Shown here: piece after piece, positions 6,333-9,180 of the stretch
Layout: each line of letters opens with the position of its first letter
Numbering within the stretch: the first letter of the stretch is position 1
Assembly: GCA_035717365.1 (NCBI GenBank)
Contig: DASTIS010000245.1
Location: 1 to 9,180, forward strand
Length of the DNA stretch: 9,180 bases
Direction: 5' to 3'
Source of the DNA: 66-474 sp035717365
GTDB taxonomy: Bacteria > Pseudomonadota > Gammaproteobacteria > Xanthomonadales > Rhodanobacteraceae
Made by a program: the position numbers and the translations under genes
Notes under the pieces: generated by a model
Databases searched by the model: none
Seen by the model: only the letters and a program-made list of their open reading frames with translations
Told to the model about the DNA's origin: nothing

Positions 6333-6605
6333 CTATCCCGTGGTGTTGTTCCGGCGGATCTGTTGCGTATTCAAGTGAGAAAGACTGGACACCGGCCGAA
6401 AGGGGTACGCGTTGCGGCTGTCGAAGGCGCTGATCTGCTTCTTCGCTTCCTTGCGTGAAATGCCGTAGCGTTCCTGCAGCCTGGCGGTGAGGTACTCGAT
6501 GTTGCCGCGCACGATCTTCAAGTCGTCGTCGGTCAATTTGCCCCAACGGACCTTGAGCTCACCGCTCAACTGTTCCCACTGCGCTTCGATCTCGTCCTTG
6601 TTCAT
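6333..6605 (-). CDS. CsbD-family stress protein with extended C-terminus
   Basis: A 90-residue protein beginning MNKDEIEAQWEQLSGELKVRWGKLTDDDL, the CsbD signature, followed by the usual amphipathic part (IEYLTARLQERYGISRKEAKKQI). CsbD proteins are small, hydrophilic and induced in general stress or stationary phase; their molecular role is not known. Typical members are 60-70 residues. Here about 29 extra residues (AFDSRNAYPFRPVSSLSHLN and onward) follow the domain. The ATG at 6605 overlaps the TGA of the upstream four-helix gene as ATGA (6602-6605). It has only a weak AGGG upstream, consistent with translational coupling. It is the last gene of a leftward operon. Confidence 0.88.
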   Translation of the reverse strand: MNKDEIEAQWEQLSGELKVRWGKLTDDDLKIVRGNIEYLTARLQERYGISRKEAKKQISAFDSRNAYPFRPVSSLSHLNTQQIRRNNTTG

Positions 6606-7111
6606 CGCCGCGGACCCTGGTGCGTCGACAGGCGGGTGGTCGGAGCGGGGCGCCGCGAAACGGCGAGCGACGGCATCTCCATTTCCCGCATCAGTGTTTC
6701 GATCCGGAGGCAGGCACGTTCGAGCTCGCACAGCTCGCGATGCAGGTTCTGGTTCAACCCCTTCACATGCTCCAGCGTTTGGCGGAATCGCCGCGTGACG
6801 CGGGCTTCGTGGCGGGCGACGCACTTCAGGCAGCCCACCTCGATATCAAGATTGGCGATGGCGACCCAGCTTCCGACCTTCGTGCGAATCCCGGCCAGGA
6901 TGCCGCCGCCCCTGCGTGCGGTCAGTCCCCCGGCCCGGTCCATTTGTCCGACCAACTCGTCCGCGATGGCCGCGTGGGACGCGGTGATGCGCGCGACCAG
7001 AAACTTGAGGTGCGGGCGGATGAGCAAAGGCCGGAGCTTCATGTAAAGCAGGCGGGTGTCGTCAAGATCACTGATCAGTTTCTGCACGATGGCGCATTCG
7101 CTGGAATTCAT
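6602..7111 (-). CDS. DUF2383/PA2169-like four-helix-bundle protein
   Basis: A 169-residue, probably cytoplasmic, mostly helical protein. It starts MNSSECAIVQKLISDLDDTRLLY, followed by a second helix around SHAAIADELVGQMDRAGG, a Gly/Arg-rich turn (ARRGGGILAGI), then VGSWVAIANLDIEVGCLKCVARHEARVTRRFRQTL and a last helix rich in Leu/Glu (NQNLHRELCELERACLRIETLMREM). This layout (an L-I-x-x-L motif, a GWxxL-like middle, then an E/C-rich third helix) matches the DUF2383/PA2169 ferritin-like family, though canonical metal residues are not evident. The tail from about residue 145 is basic and probably disordered. The start at 7111 has GAGGTG four bases upstream, and its ATGA overlaps the stop of helical protein 2. 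The frame is open farther upstream, but that part is a shadow of the previous gene. Function is unknown. Confidence 0.72.
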   Translation of the reverse strand: MNSSECAIVQKLISDLDDTRLLYMKLRPLLIRPHLKFLVARITASHAAIADELVGQMDRAGGLTARRGGGILAGIRTKVGSWVAIANLDIEVGCLKCVARHEARVTRRFRQTLEHVKGLNQNLHRELCELERACLRIETLMREMEMPSLAVSRRPAPTTRLSTHQGPRR

Positions 7112-7497
7112 GGTCCACCTCGCTGCAGGTTGGTTGTGGAGGACAGCGGATAACGGCCAGCCAGTTGCGATCGGGCCATCAGCCGGCGCGCATAGACGGC
7201 CAGCTGGCGGGCACGCTGGTGGCGCGACAGGTGTCGGCGCGTGACGGACGCCAGGCCATGCCGGATGTTTGCAAGAAGCGCCGTATCCTCGCGCGTCATG
7301 GCCCGGTAGCGATCGCGCTCGACGGGATCCCGCACCACGAGTGCTGCTGCCGCGTGGAAGCGGCGTTCGTCTTCGATCAACGCAAGCAGGTCGAGCACGC
7401 TTTCGCGGTCCACGTCTTCGGGTTGTCCATCCAGGCCGCATTCCGGGTCCGATCCCGGATGGCGCGTTCGAAGGATACGGGCCTTGTCGACGTTCAC
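7108..7497 (-). CDS. Small helical protein 2 of the coupled operon (unknown function)
   Basis: A 129-residue protein I do not recognise with certainty. After a ~28-residue polar leader it shows ESVLDLLALIEDERRFHAAA and further Arg-rich helices (RDRYRAMTREDTALLANIRHGL, RQLAVYARRLMARSQLAG). The LIEDERRFH segment matches LIEQLEDARRFHG of helical protein 1 and LISDLDDTRLLY of the DUF2383-like protein, so the three are probably diverged paralogues of one four-helix family. The start GTG at 7497 is chosen because AAAGGAG lies 8 bases upstream; an in-frame ATG at 7542 lacks such a site. The stop overlaps the next start (ATGA, 7108-7111). No signal peptide or metal motif is visible. Confidence 0.7.
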   Translation of the reverse strand: MNVDKARILRTRHPGSDPECGLDGQPEDVDRESVLDLLALIEDERRFHAAAALVVRDPVERDRYRAMTREDTALLANIRHGLASVTRRHLSRHQRARQLAVYARRLMARSQLAGRYPLSSTTNLQRGGP

Positions 7498-7560
7498 GGC
7501 TGCTGCTCCTTTGCCGATCCAGCGAGTTGTCCCCTGATGCAAAAAACGATCGATGACTCC

Positions 7561-7944
7561 TCATGCCGCCCCTGCGCGCCGGCGGCCATCCCTGGCCTCG
7601 CCGTCCATGGCGTCACCGGCTGCGCGCATTCGAATGGCTCGTGCGACGGGCGCGACTGCGCGGTGCATGCGGTAAACCCGCTCCAGCAACGCGGCGTAGC
7701 TCTCCTCGTGATCGCTGCGTCCGGGTGCGTTCGCGGAGGCGGCAGGGGATTGCGGTGCGTCAGATTCGTTGTTTCGGAATGCCCACTTCCGGATTTCCGA
7801 AACCATCGCCGCGTAGGCCAGGGATCTCGCGCGATGACGCTCGCGCGCCTCACCGGCCGATTGCCGGGCTGCGCAACCGTGGAACCGTCGCGCGTCTTCC
7901 AATTGCTCGATCAAGGTGCACAGGTTGGCGGGGATGGTGTCCAT
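7561..7944 (-). CDS. Small helical protein 1 of the coupled operon (unknown function)
   Basis: A 127-residue predicted helical protein, first in the operon. It starts MDTIPANLCTLIEQLEDARRFHGC; the LIEQLEDARRFH segment is shared with the next gene. A second helix (ARERHRARSLAYAAMVSEIRKWAF), an Ala/Ser/Pro linker (APQSPAASANAPG), a third helix (EESYAALLERVYRMHRAVAPVARAIRM) and a basic tail follow. The start at 7944 has AAAGG six bases upstream. The frame stays open far upstream, into the Crp/Fnr remnant near 8430, but that extension has no homology or ribosome binding site. It is 63 bases upstream of helical protein 2, with a run of six T on the coding strand in between. Function is unknown; it is possibly another DUF2383-related protein. 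Confidence 0.65.
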   Translation of the reverse strand: MDTIPANLCTLIEQLEDARRFHGCAARQSAGEARERHRARSLAYAAMVSEIRKWAFRNNESDAPQSPAASANAPGRSDHEESYAALLERVYRMHRAVAPVARAIRMRAAGDAMDGEARDGRRRAGAA

Positions 7945-8260
7945 CGACGACCTTTTGGTGATCGCTGTTTTATGGAAGCGTCTCATGTGAGCGCCAGGCC
8001 CGTATGTACGGGGACGCACACTGCAGCCAACCAGTTTGGTCGCATTATTAAATGGATGTGAAACGAGGCACTTTGGAGCGCGGCTCGTGACGGCCTTCCG
8101 CGGTGGTCCCGCCATTGTTTTCACGCGAGCCGAGACATCTGCGCGTTGCACGTATGGACGGCGGGACATCCATTCGCAACTGCCGTCCACGTAGCAACCA
8201 ACCCATCCCCACCAACCCTTGAAGGGGAGGGCTTTTCGCGCCGTCACAACGGCTGCCGCG
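7945..8260. promoter_or_regulatory. 316-bp upstream region of the helical-protein operon
   Basis: No gene is seen between the operon start and the Crp/Fnr remnant. On the minus strand the only A/T-rich patch is TTTAATAATG (about 8042-8051), roughly 100 bases before the start at 7944, and it is the best place for a -10 element; I cannot find a good -35 at standard spacing. Just downstream of it the sequence CCAACCAGTTTGG (8028-8040, plus strand) carries CCAA/TTGG half-sites. The promoter call is tentative. Confidence 0.3.
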
Positions 8261-8608
8261 TCAACCAAGCCAACGCTGGCGGCTGACGCAATCGGCACGA
8301 TGGCAATCGCACGCGGTGCGTTCCAGCCCGGCCCGGTTCGGTCGGCCACCAAGAGGCGGCCTCGCGAGTAGTGGATGAGTCCGCGGCGCTGCAAGGCTTC
8401 CGCGGCCTCGGTCACCCCGACCCGGCGCACGCCAAGCAGGGCCGCGAGCGACGCCTGTCAGCAACAGTCGCGCGAGGCGTTGCTCGATCTTGTGCGAAGC
8501 AATACAGGCCGCGTTCTGCACGAGCTGCATCATCAGGACGTGGATATAGCGGTGGAGCAGGCGGCCCAAGTCGGTCTGGACATCAACCGGCTCAAGTATT
8601 ACGTGTGC
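8261..8608 (-). pseudogene. Degenerate Crp/Fnr-family regulator (truncated, frameshifted, internal deletion)
   Basis: Homology to the adjacent intact regulator is split over two frames. Frame A (8608 to about 8462) gives VQTDLGRLLHRYIHVLMMQ, then LVQNAACIASHKIEQRLARLLL, matching the dimerisation helix of the neighbour. Frame B (about 8454-8335) gives SLAALLGVRRVGVTEAAEAL, then QRRGLIHYSRGRLLVADRT, matching its winged helix. Frame A then resumes with GLERTACDCH, matching RLESMSCECY, and stops at 8261. About 15 residues between LLL and LAALLG are missing, covering the start of the HTH, and the cyclic-nucleotide-binding-like domain is absent (frame A meets TAG at 8611). At least two frameshifts plus a deletion make it a pseudogene. 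It probably arose by tandem duplication, or is the relic of a second regulator. Confidence 0.78.
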
Positions 8609-8655
8609 CTACAACCGAGGTCGTGAGTTTGATGCGAAATTGCTTCGCTGGTTTG

Positions 8656-9180
8656 CTATCCACTATACGTCCATGGCAGCAGGCGCGCGAATTCGCGCCG
8701 CACCACGCCGTAGCACTCGCACGACATCGATTCGAGACGCGTCCGATCGAGGACCTCGATGCGGCCGCGTTGGTAACTGATCGCGCCGGCACGCTGCAGC
8801 TTGCCGGCCGCTTCCGTGACGCCCTCGCGGCGCACGCCCAGCATCTGCGCGATCAATTCATGGGTCATGACCAACCGGCTCGAAGGCAGGCGATCCATGC
8901 TCATCAGCAGCCAGCGCCCCAATTGCTGCTCAACGCTGTGGTGACGGTTGCAGACGGCCGATTGCGCGACCTGGACGAACAATGCCTGCATGTAGCGCAA
9001 CAGCAAGTGCTGCACCGCGCCACTCGACTCGAACTCCTGGCGCAATTCGCCCACTCTCATGCGATGTGCCGGACCGGCGCTCTGCACGACGGCCCGCGTG
9101 GGATCTTCTCCGGCGCCCATGCAAGGGCTTGCACCGACCACGCCTTCGTTGCCGACGATGGCGATCTCGCACGTCCCGCC
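8656..9180 (-). CDS. Crp/Fnr-family transcriptional regulator, 5' end outside window
   Basis: 174 residues are visible; the frame is open to the right edge, so the N-terminus is missing. The visible part begins in the effector-binding beta-roll (GTCEIAIVGNEGVVGASPCMG, then TRAVVQSAGPAHRMRV), continues through the long dimerisation helix (LLLRYMQALFVQVAQSAVCN, SVEQQLGRWLL) and the winged helix-turn-helix (MTHELIAQMLGVRREGVTEA, AGKLQRAGAISYQRGRIEVL), and ends at TAG 8656. The recognition helix has RREGVTEAA instead of the ExxSR of Fnr or RxxxxR of Crp, so the target site is probably not a standard Fnr box. No Fe-S cysteine cluster is visible, though the N-terminus is missing. The ligand is unknown. 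It sits upstream of the pseudogene and of the stress operon on the same strand, so it may control them. Confidence 0.9.
   Translation of the reverse strand, partial: GGTCEIAIVGNEGVVGASPCMGAGEDPTRAVVQSAGPAHRMRVGELRQEFESSGAVQHLLLRYMQALFVQVAQSAVCNRHHSVEQQLGRWLLMSMDRLPSSRLVMTHELIAQMLGVRREGVTEAAGKLQRAGAISYQRGRIEVLDRTRLESMSCECYGVVRREFARLLPWTYSG

Noticed and set aside
6602..7564. A 320-codon version of the DUF2383-like protein
   Set aside because: The part upstream of 7111 is an Arg/Pro-rich shadow of helical protein 2. The start at 7111 has a good ribosome binding site and an ATGA overlap.
7561..8430. A 289-codon open minus-strand frame
   Set aside because: It joins the winged-helix piece of the Crp/Fnr remnant, a non-coding gap and the true helical protein 1. 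Only 7561-7944 has a ribosome binding site and a family-like sequence.
8634..8648. GCGAA/TTCGC stem after the Crp/Fnr stop as a terminator
   Set aside because: Only 5 bp and no T-run on the minus strand.
8640..8669. Promoter-like TTGCTT...TATACG on the plus strand
   Set aside because: It would read antisense into the end of the Crp/Fnr gene, with an 18-bp spacer and no gene downstream; a chance match is likely.

Overview
The window is GC-rich (third codon positions strongly G/C) and looks like the chromosome of a Proteobacterium. The RegB/RegA pair, Crp/Fnr regulator, BON, DUF1328 and CsbD proteins fit a high-GC Gammaproteobacterium (Xanthomonadales-like) or Betaproteobacterium. I cannot name a genus. 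There is no rRNA, tRNA, CRISPR array, transposase or phage gene.

Left part (1-3347, plus strand): the end of a DUF2945 protein; a redox two-component pair of the RegB/RegA (PrrBA, ActSR, RoxSR) type whose genes overlap by GTGA; and an SMP-30/gluconolactonase-family lactonase. RegB keeps the GGxxNPF quinone motif and a cysteine exactly 40 residues after the phospho-accepting histidine, so it should be a working redox sensor.

Middle (3372-6605, minus strand): a free-standing LigD-type polymerase (NHEJ primase/polymerase domain) with all catalytic residues but no ligase or nuclease domain. Upstream of it on the same strand are a DUF1328 membrane peptide, a secreted BON protein, a BON lipoprotein and a CsbD-family protein. 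These are small proteins of the envelope and general-stress type.

Right part (6602-9180, minus strand): an apparent operon runs leftward: helical protein 1 (7944-7561), helical protein 2 (7497-7108), a DUF2383/PA2169-like four-helix protein (7111-6602), then CsbD (6605-6333). The last three are joined by two ATGA stop/start overlaps. The three helical proteins share an N-terminal motif and look like diverged paralogues. Upstream lie a frameshifted, internally deleted Crp/Fnr-family pseudogene and then an intact Crp/Fnr regulator that runs off the right edge.

Taken together, a redox sensor pair at one end and a Crp/Fnr regulator at the other flank a set of stress genes and a DNA-repair polymerase. 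A shared role in stationary-phase, desiccation or oxygen/redox stress is inference. The least described parts are the coupled helical-protein operon and a pair of dyad-symmetric 24-bp repeats spaced exactly 60 bp apart in the 5965-6332 gap.
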